From Gammaproteobacteria bacterium (ex Lamellibrachia satsuma) (GTDB lineage Bacteria; Pseudomonadota; Gammaproteobacteria; Chromatiales; Chromatiaceae), in NCBI GenBank assembly GCA_019623805.1, contig CP053680.1:2520001-2584000 (forward strand): a DNA stretch of 64,000 nt. The letters are read 5' to 3'. Within the stretch, counting starts at the first letter, position 1. The number at the start of each line of letters is the position of its first letter. Below, one piece after another: positions 25,199 through 34,575 of this stretch. Under the pieces are notes generated by a model that did no database searches, was not told the origin of the DNA, and saw only the letters and a list, made by a program, of their open reading frames with translations. The position numbers and the translations under genes are program-made.

Positions 25199-26054
25199 CG
25201 GGTTTACCTTTTTGCGCAACGGGGTCCTTCTGGGATATCCGTTCGAGGAGAGCATTCGTTCGGTATTGCCGATCTGCGATGAGTTTGTCATCGCACTGGG
25301 TGAAAGCAGCGATGGTACCCGAGAGCGTATCGAGGCTATCGGTAGCGACAAAATCCGTATCATCGATACCCGTTGGAATGAGGCCATGCAGGACCGGGGT
25401 TATGTCTACGCGCAGCAAAAGATGATCGCCCAGTTCAACTGCAGCGGCGACTGGGCTTTCTACCTGGAGGGTGACGAGGTGCTGCATGAGCAGGATCTGG
25501 AAACTATCCGCGCAACCATGGAGCGCCATTTGGACGACTCGGAGGTAGAGGCCCTGGTCTTCGATTATCACCACTTTTACGGCAGCCCCGACTGGGTGGC
25601 GATCAGTCCCGGTTGGTACCGTCGGGCTCCGCGCATCATCCGCAACACGATTCGCAACTACTCCCCGGACGGTCTCTTCTTCGTGGTTATGGATAAGAAC
25701 AAGCAGGGGCGTTATCCAAAGGCGGCCATGGCCGGTACACCGATCTACCACTATGGACATGTCCGCAGTGCGGCGCGCATGCGGGAGAAGATCCAGCAGG
25801 TGAGCCGCTATTGGGGGCATGAGCCGCCGAAGTTCGAGACCTATTCCATTGATCCTCAGGCGGTCAGGCCTTTTGAGGGCAGCCATCCTGCGGTGGTTCA
25901 ACCCTGGCTGGCTGCGGAGGCGGAGAAGCACTTTGCCCCCGATCCCAGCCACCAACCCACGCGCAAGGAGCGTAAACACCGTCTGGCGATGAAACTGGAA
26001 GGCTGGTTCAATATGGAACTGAGTAAGAAACACTACCGCTTGGTCAGGAAATAA
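25188..26054 (+). CDS. Glycosyltransferase family 2
   Basis: A 288-residue GT-A glycosyltransferase. It opens ISGFTFLRNGVLLGYPFEES and contains an EGDEVLHEQD segment in the metal/nucleotide-binding position (normally DxD). A good AGGAG lies at 25178-25182, six bases before the ATG at 25188. Its place between waaC and further glycosyltransferases suggests LPS outer-core or O-antigen synthesis. The sugar specificity cannot be read. Confidence 0.85.
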   Translation: MKISGFTFLRNGVLLGYPFEESIRSVLPICDEFVIALGESSDGTRERIEAIGSDKIRIIDTRWNEAMQDRGYVYAQQKMIAQFNCSGDWAFYLEGDEVLHEQDLETIRATMERHLDDSEVEALVFDYHHFYGSPDWVAISPGWYRRAPRIIRNTIRNYSPDGLFFVVMDKNKQGRYPKAAMAGTPIYHYGHVRSAARMREKIQQVSRYWGHEPPKFETYSIDPQAVRPFEGSHPAVVQPWLAAEAEKHFAPDPSHQPTRKERKHRLAMKLEGWFNMELSKKHYRLVRK

Positions 26055-26157
26055 ACCTCGATATGACGGCAAAATTGATGCTGCTGTTTCTCCACTTCGG
26101 GATGTCGACGGGGCCCTTGTCTACTGGATTTGTCCAATCTGGAAAGAGAATACGGAA

Positions 26158-26943
26158 GTGAACAAATTGAGCGTGGTCATCATCGTGCGTGACGAGGCGG
26201 CTCGAATCCGGCCCTGCCTGGAGTCGGTTAGCTGGGCGGATGAGATCGTGGTGCTTGATTCCGGCAGTGCTGATGGGACCCTTGAGATCTGCCGAGAGTA
26301 TACCGACAGGGTATATGTCGATAGCGACTGGCAGGGTTTCGGTGTGCAGAAAAATCGCGTCCTGGCTTATGCCACCAGCGACTGGGTGCTCTCTCTGGAT
26401 GCCGATGAACGGGTCAGCGAATCGTTGCGTGCCGAGATTGAAACGGTGATCCTTGGTAAAGGCGGAGAGAGTGTCTATGAGATGCCCCGGCTCTCCTCCT
26501 ACTGTGGCCGGGAGATGCGACACAGTGGCTGGTGGCCCGACTATGTGGCGCGACTGTTTCGCCGGGGCAGCGCGGAGTTCAGCAATGACCTGGTGCATGA
26601 ACGCCTGCTGTTCAGGGGGACGGCAGGGCGCTTGCGTTTTCCCCTGCAACATCAGAGTTTCGACTCGCTGGAGCAGGTGCTGGACAAGGTCAACCGTTAC
26701 TCCACTGCGGGGGCAGAGAGACTGCTGGCACAAGGCAGGAAGGGGAGCGTTGGCCGGGCAGTTCTGCGAGGCTGTTGGGCCTTCCTCCGTACCTGGCTTT
26801 TCAAAGCCGGTTTTCTCGACGGGCGGGAGGGTTTTCTGCTCGCAGTCTCCAATGCGGAAGGGGTCTACTACAAATACGTGAAGCTGTACTACCTGCAGCA
26901 GCGCCGGGCCGATGAGTCGCACGGCACTCCGGATGGTGAGTGA
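26158..26943 (+). CDS. Glycosyltransferase family 2, WaaE/KdtX-like
   Basis: A 261-residue GT2 enzyme: KLSVVIIVRDEAARIRPCLES, VVLDSGSADGT and LSLDADERVS (DxD motif). HSGWWPDYVARLFRR and VHERLLFRG resemble the WaaE/KdtX beta-1,4-glucosyltransferases that modify the first heptose of the core. It starts at GTG 26158 with a weak ribosome site. It sits in the LPS operon. Confidence 0.87.
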   Translation: MNKLSVVIIVRDEAARIRPCLESVSWADEIVVLDSGSADGTLEICREYTDRVYVDSDWQGFGVQKNRVLAYATSDWVLSLDADERVSESLRAEIETVILGKGGESVYEMPRLSSYCGREMRHSGWWPDYVARLFRRGSAEFSNDLVHERLLFRGTAGRLRFPLQHQSFDSLEQVLDKVNRYSTAGAERLLAQGRKGSVGRAVLRGCWAFLRTWLFKAGFLDGREGFLLAVSNAEGVYYKYVKLYYLQQRRADESHGTPDGE

Positions 26944-26950
26944 GTCCTCC

Positions 26951-27793
26951 ATGACGCCAGCGGTGAGCGTCATAGTCGTCACCTACCAGTGGCCGAAGGC
27001 GCTGGAACATGTGCTTGCTTCCCTGGCACGTCAGGAGGTCCCGCCCCTGGAGGTTATCGTGGCCGACGACGGTTCGGGGCCGGAGACGGCAGATGTAGTG
27101 CGCAGCTGGCAGAGTCTGGCGCCGTTCCCTGTACACCATGTGTGGCAGGCCGATAACGGCTTTCGTGCAGCTGCCGCTCGAAACCGGGCGGCGGCGCGGG
27201 CAAGCGGAAACTATCTTCTGTTCCTGGACGGGGATTGTCTGGCCTTTCCCGACTTCATCGCGCGCCACTGGATGTTGGCGGAATCTGGCTGGTTCCTGGC
27301 GGGTAATCGCGTGTTGATGAATCAGGCATTGAGTACCCGCGTGCTTGATGGGAAAGCCGAACCTGCTGGCTGGAGGCTGTCCGACTGGTTGGGTGCCCGA
27401 TTCCGGGGCGAGGTCAACCGGCTTCTCCCCCTGCTGCGCGTAGGGGATGCGTTCTGGCGCAAACGCCGTGCCGGGAAATGGCAGGGAGCCCGCTCCTGTA
27501 ATCTGGGGATCTGGAAGGATGATTTTTTGCGGGTCAACGGATTCGATGAGAGCTATCAGGGTTGGGGGCATGAAGACGCGGATCTGGTGGTGCGTCTGAT
27601 GGCCAGGGGCTGTCAACGCAAGGATGGTCACTATGCTGTACCTGTATTGCACCTGTGGCACCGGGAACACTCCAGAGACATGGAGCCCGAAAACGTGAAA
27701 CGGCTTGAAGACGCCTTGGCCGGGCGGCGTGTTCCGGTGGCGGAACGAGGCGTCAGCCAGTACCTGGATGAGGGGGAGCAAATAGATGGTTGA
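26951..27793 (+). CDS. Glycosyltransferase family 2 with C-terminal galactosyltransferase-like domain
   Basis: A ~280-residue GT2 enzyme with VSVIVVTYQWPKAL at the start, VADDGSG, FLDGDCLAFPDF (DxD), and GWGHEDADLVVRL, the ED motif of the galactosyltransferase C-terminal region. Starts at 26912, 26933 and 26951 are possible; I choose 26951 because it falls just after the upstream stop and lies right before the conserved strand. It is part of the LPS cluster. Confidence 0.85.
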   Translation: MTPAVSVIVVTYQWPKALEHVLASLARQEVPPLEVIVADDGSGPETADVVRSWQSLAPFPVHHVWQADNGFRAAAARNRAAARASGNYLLFLDGDCLAFPDFIARHWMLAESGWFLAGNRVLMNQALSTRVLDGKAEPAGWRLSDWLGARFRGEVNRLLPLLRVGDAFWRKRRAGKWQGARSCNLGIWKDDFLRVNGFDESYQGWGHEDADLVVRLMARGCQRKDGHYAVPVLHLWHREHSRDMEPENVKRLEDALAGRRVPVAERGVSQYLDEGEQIDG

Positions 27794-28919
27794 ACTGCCG
27801 TACTGCCAGCTGTTGCCCGCCGCCAAGCGCAGGGTACCCCGCCGGGTGCTGCTTATCGCCACCCGCCAGATCGGTGACGTACTGCTCGCCACACCTCTGC
27901 TGCGTAGCCTGCGTCGTGCCTGGCCGGAAACCACCATCGATGTGTTGGTCTATGCCCGCAAGGGGAACATGCTGGAAGGTAATCCGGATCTCGACGAAAT
28001 GATCGAGATTGAGGAGCACCCGGATCGGGGACAGTATTGGCAACTGCTGCGGCGTATCTTCCGGCGCTACGATCTCGCCGTCTCCACCTTGGCCGGTGAC
28101 CGCCCCAATATCTACGGGCTGTTGGCGGCGCCGCAACGGGTTGGCCTGGTACCGGACCTGCGGTCACAAAACACCTGGAAACGCTGGACCAACCGGGGTT
28201 GGGTTCTGCTCGACAACGTCTACACGCATACGGTGGAACAGAACCTGATGCTGGCTCGGGTGCTCGGCATCGAACCGCTGAGGAGAGTGGTGCCGCCAAG
28301 GGCGGCGGTTGACGAATCCCGGCTCGGTGAAGCCCTGGGGTTTGATCCGGCTCTCCAACCTTTTGCCGTTATCCACCCCTTTCCCATGTGGCACTACAAA
28401 CGCTGGACAAAGGCAGGCTGGGAGAGCGTGGTGGATGCGCTCGCACAACGCGGTCTGCGCATAGTCATCACCGGAGGACCGGAGGCGGAGGAACGGGCAT
28501 TCTGCAGGGAGCTGGCTGCAGGCTATCCTGATAAGGTGATTGATGTTTCGGCTCGCTTCGGTTTCGGTGAACTCTCCATGTTGCTCTCCCGCGCCCGTTG
28601 CTTTATCGGTCCGGATACCGCCATGACCCACCTGGCCGCTGCCAATGGTATTCCCACCCTGGCCCTCTATGGCCCAAGTAATCCGGTGAAGTGGGGGCCC
28701 TGGCCCAAGGATTATGATTCGGAGAAACCGCCATTCTCCATGGCCTCAAGTGAATGCCAGCGGCAGGGCAACGTCCTATTGCTGCAGCCGCACTATGAGC
28801 AGGATTGTGTGCCCTGTCGCGAAGAGGGGTGCGACCGGCACAAGGCGAGTTTTAGCGCCTGCCTTCAAGAGATGCCGGCAGCACGAGTGATCGACGTATT
28901 GGATCAGTTGTTGGCCTGA
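27786..28919 (+). CDS. GT9 heptosyltransferase family protein (WaaQ-like)
   Basis: A 377-residue heptosyltransferase-family protein: RVLLIATRQIGDVLLATPL, VIHPFPMWHYKRW, GPDTAMTHLAAANGIPTLALYGPSNPVKWGPWP. The last part has the Cys-rich end CVPCREEGCDRHKASFSAC seen in WaaQ-like enzymes. It probably adds a third heptose or a related sugar to the core. It overlaps the preceding gene by 8 bases and ends the operon. Confidence 0.88.
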   Translation: MVELPYCQLLPAAKRRVPRRVLLIATRQIGDVLLATPLLRSLRRAWPETTIDVLVYARKGNMLEGNPDLDEMIEIEEHPDRGQYWQLLRRIFRRYDLAVSTLAGDRPNIYGLLAAPQRVGLVPDLRSQNTWKRWTNRGWVLLDNVYTHTVEQNLMLARVLGIEPLRRVVPPRAAVDESRLGEALGFDPALQPFAVIHPFPMWHYKRWTKAGWESVVDALAQRGLRIVITGGPEAEERAFCRELAAGYPDKVIDVSARFGFGELSMLLSRARCFIGPDTAMTHLAAANGIPTLALYGPSNPVKWGPWPKDYDSEKPPFSMASSECQRQGNVLLLQPHYEQDCVPCREEGCDRHKASFSACLQEMPAARVIDVLDQLLA

Positions 28920-28992
28920 TCAGACCAACTGAGCCTTAAAATGTTTGGTAATGGATATTCTCTCTTGCCGAACGACGTGGCTGATTGAAAAC

Positions 28993-29013
28993 GTAGGGTG
29001 CGCCGTGCGCACC
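28993..29013. repeat. Short dispersed palindrome, family B copy 2
   Basis: Identical 21-base unit (GTAGGGTGCGCC...GCGCACC) to the left arm at 55398-55418, in the 157-base gap between the LPS operon and the histidine phosphatase gene. Confidence 0.75.
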
Positions 29014-29076
29014 ACGATTGCTGAACAGTTACGTTTTATCTTGATGAGTGACGTGGCCGATTGAGGATTTTAGTGA

Positions 29077-29646
29077 ATGCGGATCGTTCTGTTGAGACAC
29101 GGCAAACCCGACGTTCCCGATTTGGGTCGCTTGAGGGCGAGTGAACTCCGTCACTGGATCAAATTATACAATTCTGCCGGGTTGAAAAGATCACAAAGGC
29201 CATCCGATAAAGCTGTTGAAATAGCCGTTGGCTGCAATGCTGTTGTTTGCAGCGACCTGCCGCGTTCCATTGAGTCAGCAGAAATGTTGGGGGTCGATGA
29301 AGTGGGTTTTGCAGAGCCGATCTTCAGAGAGATGGAACTGCCCTCTGCCAATTGGCCAAGTCCAAAGCTGCAACCCGAAATATGGGCTGTATTTTTTCGA
29401 GTGTTATGGTTTTTGGGGTACTCAGCAAATACTGAATCACTCCGGGAGGCCCGGTTGAGGGCATTGTCCGGTGCAAGCAGGCTTGAAGCGATTGCAGAAA
29501 AGCATGGGTCTGTGATCCTGATTGGTCATGGTTTATTAAATCGCTCTATTGCAAAAGCACTATTAAAAAGTGGCTGGGCCGGCCCGCTTGATCCTGGTAA
29601 AAACTATTGGGGATTTGGTGTTTATGAGCGCCGGTCAGCACTATGA
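29077..29646 (+). CDS. Histidine phosphatase family protein (copy 1, intact)
   Basis: A 189-residue SixA/phosphoglycerate-mutase-like phosphatase: LLRHGKPD catalytic start, CSDLPRSIESAEML, FREMELPS acid loop and ILIGHGLLNRSIA second His. The 3' end overlaps, in another frame, a truncated TfoX_C reading frame. A diverged copy of its last ~50 codons is at 43864-44020, on the other side of the accessory island, followed by an intact TfoX_C gene. Substrate unknown. Confidence 0.85.
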   Translation: MRIVLLRHGKPDVPDLGRLRASELRHWIKLYNSAGLKRSQRPSDKAVEIAVGCNAVVCSDLPRSIESAEMLGVDEVGFAEPIFREMELPSANWPSPKLQPEIWAVFFRVLWFLGYSANTESLREARLRALSGASRLEAIAEKHGSVILIGHGLLNRSIAKALLKSGWAGPLDPGKNYWGFGVYERRSAL

Positions 29647-29686
29647 TAAAAGATTGCGTGACTACAAAGGCTTAAACACTTCTTGA
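29624..29686 (+). pseudogene. Truncated TfoX_C-domain gene (copy 1)
   Basis: A 20-codon remnant starting MSAGQHYDKRLRDYKGL, which matches the first residues of the intact 102-residue TfoX_C gene at 43983 (MSARQHYGKRLCDLKGLG). The frame then ends in unrelated sequence. The overlap with the phosphatase end is the same as in copy 2. This shows that the two-gene arrangement was duplicated or split by the island. Confidence 0.75.
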
Positions 29687-29753
29687 TGGAAAAATGATCT
29701 GGAAGGAAAAGTTCGTGAACAGAACTTGACCTGACACACACCTTCTGAAATAT

Positions 29754-31138
29754 GAGTTATTGTCAAAAGTGGTGTTTGCCAACCTGAATCAAGCGGCAGC
29801 CTGGCCGATTTCTGTCACTTCGACACCATCTTTAAATTTTATTCCGGTTATCACCTTCGCCAGGTAATCGAAACCACGTAGGCGCCTCCATCTCTTCTCG
29901 GCACACTGTCCAAGTTTGAACATCATATGCAGCATGCCGTCCCGAGACAGGCAACCCTTTGAACGCTTGGTCCGGTGACGGATCGTGCCGAACGTTGATT
30001 CAATCGGATTGCTGGTCCGTATGCTCTGCCAGTGCTGTGCAGGGAAATCATAGAATGCCATCAGTTCATCGCGATCTTTTTGCAAACAGATTGCGGCCTT
30101 CGGATATTTTGGCTCATAGGTCTTGAGGAACAGATCAAAGGCTTTCTCGGCATCTGCTTTGGTCTCCGCCTGCCAAATCGCATGCAGTGCCTGTTTTGCC
30201 TTCGCCTGAGCTGATTTTGGCAGACAATTTAGCACGTTCATGGTCTTGTGCATCCAGCAGCGTTGTTGGCGTGTCTCACTGTAGACCTCTTCGAGTGCCG
30301 CCCAAAACCCCATGGCACCATCACCAATCGCTAACTCCGGCACATTCATTCCCCGTGATTTCAATTTCAGCAATACTTCACGCCAGCTCTGTGTTGATTC
30401 GCGTACACCGTCCTCAATCGCCAGGAAACGCTTCTCGCCGCGCTCATTCACGCCGATCACCACCAGCGAACACAGCTTGGTCTGTTCCGATCTTAATCCA
30501 CTGTAAACGCCATCTGCCCAGACATACACCCAAGCATCCTTATCCAACCGCTCATCGCACCAGGCCCGATACTCCTGAGCCCAGACTTGCTTCAACCGTG
30601 ACACAGTGCTCGCTGACAGCCCCTGTGCTTCTGGCCCCACCAGAACCTTCAGGGCCTCTCCCATCTCACCACTGGATACTCCTTTCAGATACAACCAGGG
30701 AATCGCTGCCTCCAGTGACTTCGTTTTCCGCACATAGGGAGGTACCAGTGAAGAGCGGAAGGTCAGCGGCTTGCCCGTCTTGGCGCGAACCTTGGGTATC
30801 CGGACTGTTACAGGCCCCATGCCTGTCTGCAGTTCTCGCTCAGGCAGGTAGCCGTTGCGCACGACACCGGCCCTGCCATCCTCTGTGCGTCGTCCTGAGT
30901 AGTCTTCAAGCATCTCTTGCAGTTCAACCTCGACTGCCTGCTGGATCAACTGTCGTGCCCCTGCCTTGAGCATCTCTGTCAGCGGGTCAGCAATCGTATC
31001 TCGACCTGCCAGGCCAACAACGGTATTCTTCTTCATGGTGGCGTATCTCCTCAGGTTGTTTGTCGTGTCGCAACTACAAATCAACCAGATACGCCGCCTT
31101 TTTTCAAATCAGTCAAACACCAGATTCAGTTATAACTC
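29754..31138 (-). mobile_element. IS256-family insertion sequence
   Basis: A 1385-base element. Imperfect terminal inverted repeats start GAGTTAT at both ends and share TGGTGTTTG further in. Perfect 9-bp target duplications CTGAAATAT flank it (29745-29753 and 31139-31147). The 8-9 bp duplication fits IS256. The intact transposase and exact duplication suggest a fairly recent insertion. Confidence 0.93.
29789..31036 (-). CDS. IS256-family transposase
   Basis: A 415-residue DDE transposase (mutator type). Catalytic Asp residues lie in VWADGVYSG and AIGDGAMGFW, and the Glu in SNPIESTFGTIRHRTK. The N-terminus has EVELQEMLEDYSGRRTEDGRAGVVRNGY, a family hallmark. I start at the ATG giving MKKNTVVG; 16 residues of upstream frame are not transposase-like. 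It appears full length. Confidence 0.95.
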   Translation of the reverse strand: MKKNTVVGLAGRDTIADPLTEMLKAGARQLIQQAVEVELQEMLEDYSGRRTEDGRAGVVRNGYLPERELQTGMGPVTVRIPKVRAKTGKPLTFRSSLVPPYVRKTKSLEAAIPWLYLKGVSSGEMGEALKVLVGPEAQGLSASTVSRLKQVWAQEYRAWCDERLDKDAWVYVWADGVYSGLRSEQTKLCSLVVIGVNERGEKRFLAIEDGVRESTQSWREVLLKLKSRGMNVPELAIGDGAMGFWAALEEVYSETRQQRCWMHKTMNVLNCLPKSAQAKAKQALHAIWQAETKADAEKAFDLFLKTYEPKYPKAAICLQKDRDELMAFYDFPAQHWQSIRTSNPIESTFGTIRHRTKRSKGCLSRDGMLHMMFKLGQCAEKRWRRLRGFDYLAKVITGIKFKDGVEVTEIGQAAA

Positions 31139-31185
31139 CTGAAATATCGGTAGCTGTCAGATCAAGTCTGAATTACTACAGCTTA

Positions 31186-31992
31186 CTACACATGCACAAC
31201 TCCAAACAGTGTATCTGTATTAAGCTCTATGACACCCTCTACAGAAATTGCCTCAATTTCAGCAAGATGTTCTTGTTTGAATTCTATCAATTGTTCATGA
31301 CTCAATTGATCAAGTAGTGATTTGTAGCCTGCATTGTTAAGCAATGACCACCATTCGCTTATAGTGATGGAATAGCGAATCGGATGATTTTCTACCTTGA
31401 CGCTTTTATGATCGCTTACTGCTGCCAACTCTTCTATTTGCTGTTTTGTCTTGAGTCTTTCTCTAAGTCGTGATGGAGCCTCTATTTTATAATTCATCTC
31501 GAGCCGCGTTAGAAAGAGTTCCGCATATGGATTGAAAGCCTCTTTTGTAAACGAAGAAAATACAAATATTCCACCAGGTTTTATTGTTCTGCAAATTGCC
31601 GAATATGCTGCTTCCATATCTGGGTAAAAGAATAGTGCATAGCCGCAAGTAACGACATCAAATACCTCATCACCATAAGAAATATTATCTACGTCACACT
31701 GTTTGAAGATGATGTTTTCAATTCCTTCTTCTTGAGCCTTATTCTTAGCCTGCTTAAGCATTCCTAACGATAAATCAATTCCCTCTACATTTGCATGCCG
31801 ATATTTTCTTGCCACCTCAATAGCGACAGCTCCTGTTCCAGTAGAAACATCAAGGATATTCATATTGTCAAAAAACGGTACTAATTCAGCCATTCTACAT
31901 GCAGAAATTGAAAAGAACTTGTTTTCATCATATCTGCTCGAAACATCATTAAATGTTGTTTCGATGTTTTTCTTGAATTGATTTGTATCCAT
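31186..31992 (-). CDS. SAM-dependent methyltransferase (integron cassette gene)
   Basis: A 268-residue class I methyltransferase with ILDVSTGTGAVAIEVA (SAM motif I), GIDLSLGML (motif II), FKQCDVDNI and VTCGYALFFYPD, similar to the UbiE/Methyltransf_11 group. The substrate is unknown. The gene is AT-rich compared with the chromosomal core and lies on the minus strand like the other cassette genes. The 402-base stretch upstream of it holds a group II intron 3' end and a possible attC half, and no gene. Confidence 0.8.
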   Translation of the reverse strand: MDTNQFKKNIETTFNDVSSRYDENKFFSISACRMAELVPFFDNMNILDVSTGTGAVAIEVARKYRHANVEGIDLSLGMLKQAKNKAQEEGIENIIFKQCDVDNISYGDEVFDVVTCGYALFFYPDMEAAYSAICRTIKPGGIFVFSSFTKEAFNPYAELFLTRLEMNYKIEAPSRLRERLKTKQQIEELAAVSDHKSVKVENHPIRYSITISEWWSLLNNAGYKSLLDQLSHEQLIEFKQEHLAEIEAISVEGVIELNTDTLFGVVHV

Positions 31993-32102
31993 GCTCCTAA
32001 CATCGCTTTTGACTGACCGTGTGAATTTTCTTTGATACTCATTGTAATTCTGGGTGCAGTATACTTAATTCAGTCTCCCCAGAAATCGCACCATTCCAAG
32101 TG

Positions 32103-32173
32103 AAACGCCTGGTGCGGAGCCGTATGCAAGGTGTTGTGGGGGGCTGGGGGTTAGAAACCTCCGGCTACCCGAT
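32103..32173 (+). mobile_element. Remnant 3' end (domains V-VI) of a third group IIC intron
   Basis: The sequence AACGCCTGGTGCGGAGCCG and what follows matches domain V-VI of the introns ending at 34575 and 37849, with several substitutions, and ends in the same CCCGAT followed by TAGC. Only this end remains; no reverse transcriptase lies upstream. It is a footprint of an older insertion into another cassette site. Confidence 0.7.
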
Positions 32174-32199
32174 TAGCTCTTCGAAGGCATCGGAGCATC

Positions 32200-32316
32200 A
32201 TTCAACTTTTTCGATTTCTCCGAGCTGCCAGGACTTGGTCAGCAGTTCCTCCGCCTAGGTAAGCAGTGCTGAGCGTCCGAGTGAGCGTGGCGAACGGCTT
32301 GACCGCCTTGTTGGGC
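32200..32316. other. Possible attC (weak)
   Basis: A right core GTTGGGC (32310-32316) and a left core ATTCAAC (32200-32206) fit GTTRRRY and RYYYAAC. The inner arms pair poorly, so only the right half (GAACGGCTTGACCGCC and the core) is convincing. It would be the recombination site between the methyltransferase and thioesterase cassettes. Confidence 0.35.
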
Positions 32317-32394
32317 ATACTTCGATGCGAAATAGTACGAGGTACTTATCCGAATAAATGGAACCGCGACACTACCCACTCTTGGAATGCTCAC

Positions 32395-32814
32395 TCACTC
32401 TGATGCCTCACCCACGTACGGTTCAAAACGCTTTCGATCTTGTTCCGACAGCTTGTGCGGCCGCTGCTTTTCTAAGCCAATAAACAGCCCGGCCTGCTCA
32501 CCCGTTGCCACCAGTTCATTGTGCTGGTTGTAGAACTCGAAGCACATATTCGCGGATACGCTTCTCAACTCGGACAACCACAGTACAACCCTAACCTTAT
32601 CTCCAATAATCAACGGCTTTTTGTAGTTGATTTCCGTTCGAACTAGGGCCGGTACAAATCCTTTCTCCTTGATCTCATGGATCGGTAAGCCGACTTCCTC
32701 CAACAACTTGAGACGAGCGACTTCCATCCATTGAATGTACGCGATGTTGCTTGCGTGCTGTCCGGCATCGATTTCATACGTGTAGATCGGCTTGCAGTAT
32801 TCGATCTTTTTCAT
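32395..32814 (-). CDS. Hotdog-fold acyl-CoA thioesterase (integron cassette gene)
   Basis: A 139-residue protein of the 4-hydroxybenzoyl-CoA thioesterase/FadM-YbgC type: YTYEIDAGQHASNIAYIQWMEVAR (the active-site region of this family normally has an Asp/Asn pair) and KPLIIGDKVRV. I start at MKKIEYC (32814); an upstream in-frame extension reads through the attC. It would cleave an acyl-CoA. It is on the minus strand, as expected for a cassette facing away from the integrase. Confidence 0.82.
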   Translation of the reverse strand: MKKIEYCKPIYTYEIDAGQHASNIAYIQWMEVARLKLLEEVGLPIHEIKEKGFVPALVRTEINYKKPLIIGDKVRVVLWLSELRSVSANMCFEFYNQHNELVATGEQAGLFIGLEKQRPHKLSEQDRKRFEPYVGEASE

Positions 32815-32850
32815 TTTCCAACGAGCGTCAACGCTCCCTCGTTTTGTTCT

Positions 32851-32926
32851 GCCCAACGCCACGCGTAACCCGCGCATATGTAGTGAGCATCGTGAATGAA
32901 ATATGCGTCGGCGATTACGTGCTTGT
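32851..32926. other. attC site, left part, split by group II intron
   Basis: The left core GCCCAAC (32851-32857) fits RYYYAAC. The following arm ACGCGTAACCCGCGCATAT pairs with ATATGCGTCGGCGATTACG before 32926. The site stops at TTGT, and the remaining TAGCC of the right core resumes after the intron at 34576, giving GTTAGCC when joined. This is the known target position of group IIC-attC introns. Confidence 0.75.
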
Positions 32927-34575
32927 GTATGCCCAGCATGGGCATGAACTTATGGGGTGAAAGTCCCCTGTAGGAGAGCCACTGTCGATGATCGGAAATG
33001 AGATACATAGGATTCCCTCTCTGTGGGTGACTCCTTTCATTCCTGCCCATTTGACACCAACTACCTGCCGAGGGCAAGGGCGCCACCGCGAGGTGGGGTC
33101 TGGAGGAGCCGGAGCGAAGCGGAGACCATGAGCCGTAGGAGAAAGCGGCTGTAGCGAGCAATAACCCTAAGCACAAAACGGCGAGCCGACGACCAGAAAC
33201 GTCATATAAGGCCTACTTCCCTGGGGCGAGCTGGCACAAGACAGCCGAGGCCATAGTACTGATGAACCCAAGGCAGGGGGCTATCGGGAAGGGCCGAACA
33301 TCAGCCAAGGAGGAGTCTCACTCATCTCAGCGGAGGCGTAGTTCGTGCAAAACGAAAAGTCTCAGACTGGCGGTGTGATGCAGCAACCAGCCTTGAACGA
33401 AAATCTACTGGAACGGGTATTGTCCCCGGAAAACCTCCACGCCGCATGGAAGCAGGTGCGGAGGAACAAAGGGGCTCCCGGTGTTGATGAGGTTACCATT
33501 GAGGATTACCCTCAATGGGCCAGACAACACTGGATCGCGACCCGTCGAGCCCTGGAACGTGGCTACTATGTCCCACAGCCGGTAAAACGCGTAGAGATCC
33601 CCAAGCCAAATGGCGGTAGCCGACTGCTGGGTATTCCGAGCGTAAATGACCGTGTGATACAGCAGGCTATTGCCCAGGTGTTACAATCGATTATCGATCC
33701 CACCTTCTCTGATTCCAGCCATGGTTTCCGGCCTGGGCGTAACGCCCACGGTGCAGTGAGACAGATCAAGGCCTGTATTGAAGAGGGGTATCGTATTGCC
33801 GTGGATGTCGATCTCTCTAAGTTCTTTGACAGAGTGGACCACGACATCCTCATGGCTCGGCTATCCCGGCATATCCAAGATAAACGTCTACTCAAATTGA
33901 TTGGGCGTTATCTACGTGCCGGTGTAGTGATCGATGACAATCTCCATCCCACACCAGAAGGGGTTCCGCAAGGAGGTCCGCTTTCACCGTTGCTGGCCAA
34001 CGTGGTGTTGGATGATCTGGATAAACTCCTGGAATCACGCGGAGTGCGTTTTGCCCGCTATGCTGATGACTTCGTCATCAGCGTAAAGTCGATATCGGCA
34101 GGATTCCGTATGATGGAATGGTTGAAGCGTTTTCTGACTACCAAACTAAAGCTGGTGATCAATGAGGAGAAGAGTAAGGTGGTGAAAACCAACGACCTCC
34201 ACTTCCTTGGCTTTACCTTCCGAGGGAAGAAGATTCGGTGGAGTGACAAAGCGCTGAGTGACTTCAAGCGAAACATTCGTCGATTGACGAAACGTTCCTG
34301 GGGAATCTCAATGCAACGTCGCTACCGCGAACTTCGTTTCTATATCCGGGGGTGGATCAACTACTTCGGTCTTTCAGAATATTATCGGCCCTTACCGTTT
34401 AGCCAGAACGCTGGCGACACAGTCTGGAATGACCCTTAAGTGGTTGGAGAAACAGGGGCTCGTCTCAGTGAGAGAACTGTGGATCAAGTTTCACTATGCT
34501 TGATGAACCGCCTGGTGCGGACCCGCATGCCAGGTGGTGTGGGGAGGGAGGGTTAGAGACCCTCCCTTACCCGAT
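32927..34575 (+). mobile_element. Group IIC-attC intron, copy 1 (internally deleted)
   Basis: A ~1.65-kb bacterial group II intron inserted in an attC. The 5' end reads GTATGCCCAGCATGGGC (boundary +/-2 bases). The 3' domain V/VI segment begins CCGCCTGGTGCGGACCCG and ends CCCGAT. It lies on the strand opposite to the cassette genes, as is usual for this class. Relative to copy 2 it has lost 226 bp between AAGACAG repeats in the leader and 149 bp between 11-bp GGCCCTTACCG repeats in the RT gene, so it is unlikely to be mobile by itself. Confidence 0.88.
33345..34439 (+). pseudogene. Group II intron reverse transcriptase, truncated by a 149-bp deletion
   Basis: The reading frame is identical to copy 2 apart from a few residues up to GLSEYYRPLP, then shifts frame (FSQNAGDTVWNDP) and stops. 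The lost segment contains the end of the maturase (X/thumb) domain. The reverse-transcriptase core with RYADD is intact, but maturase function should be lost. Copy 2 might act on it in trans. The 364-codon frame starts at GTG 33345 or ATG 33378. Confidence 0.9.

Noticed and set aside
30187..30969. 260-residue plus-strand frame inside the IS256 transposase
   Set aside because: Antisense to an intact transposase, with Pro/Ser/His-rich composition typical of shadows.
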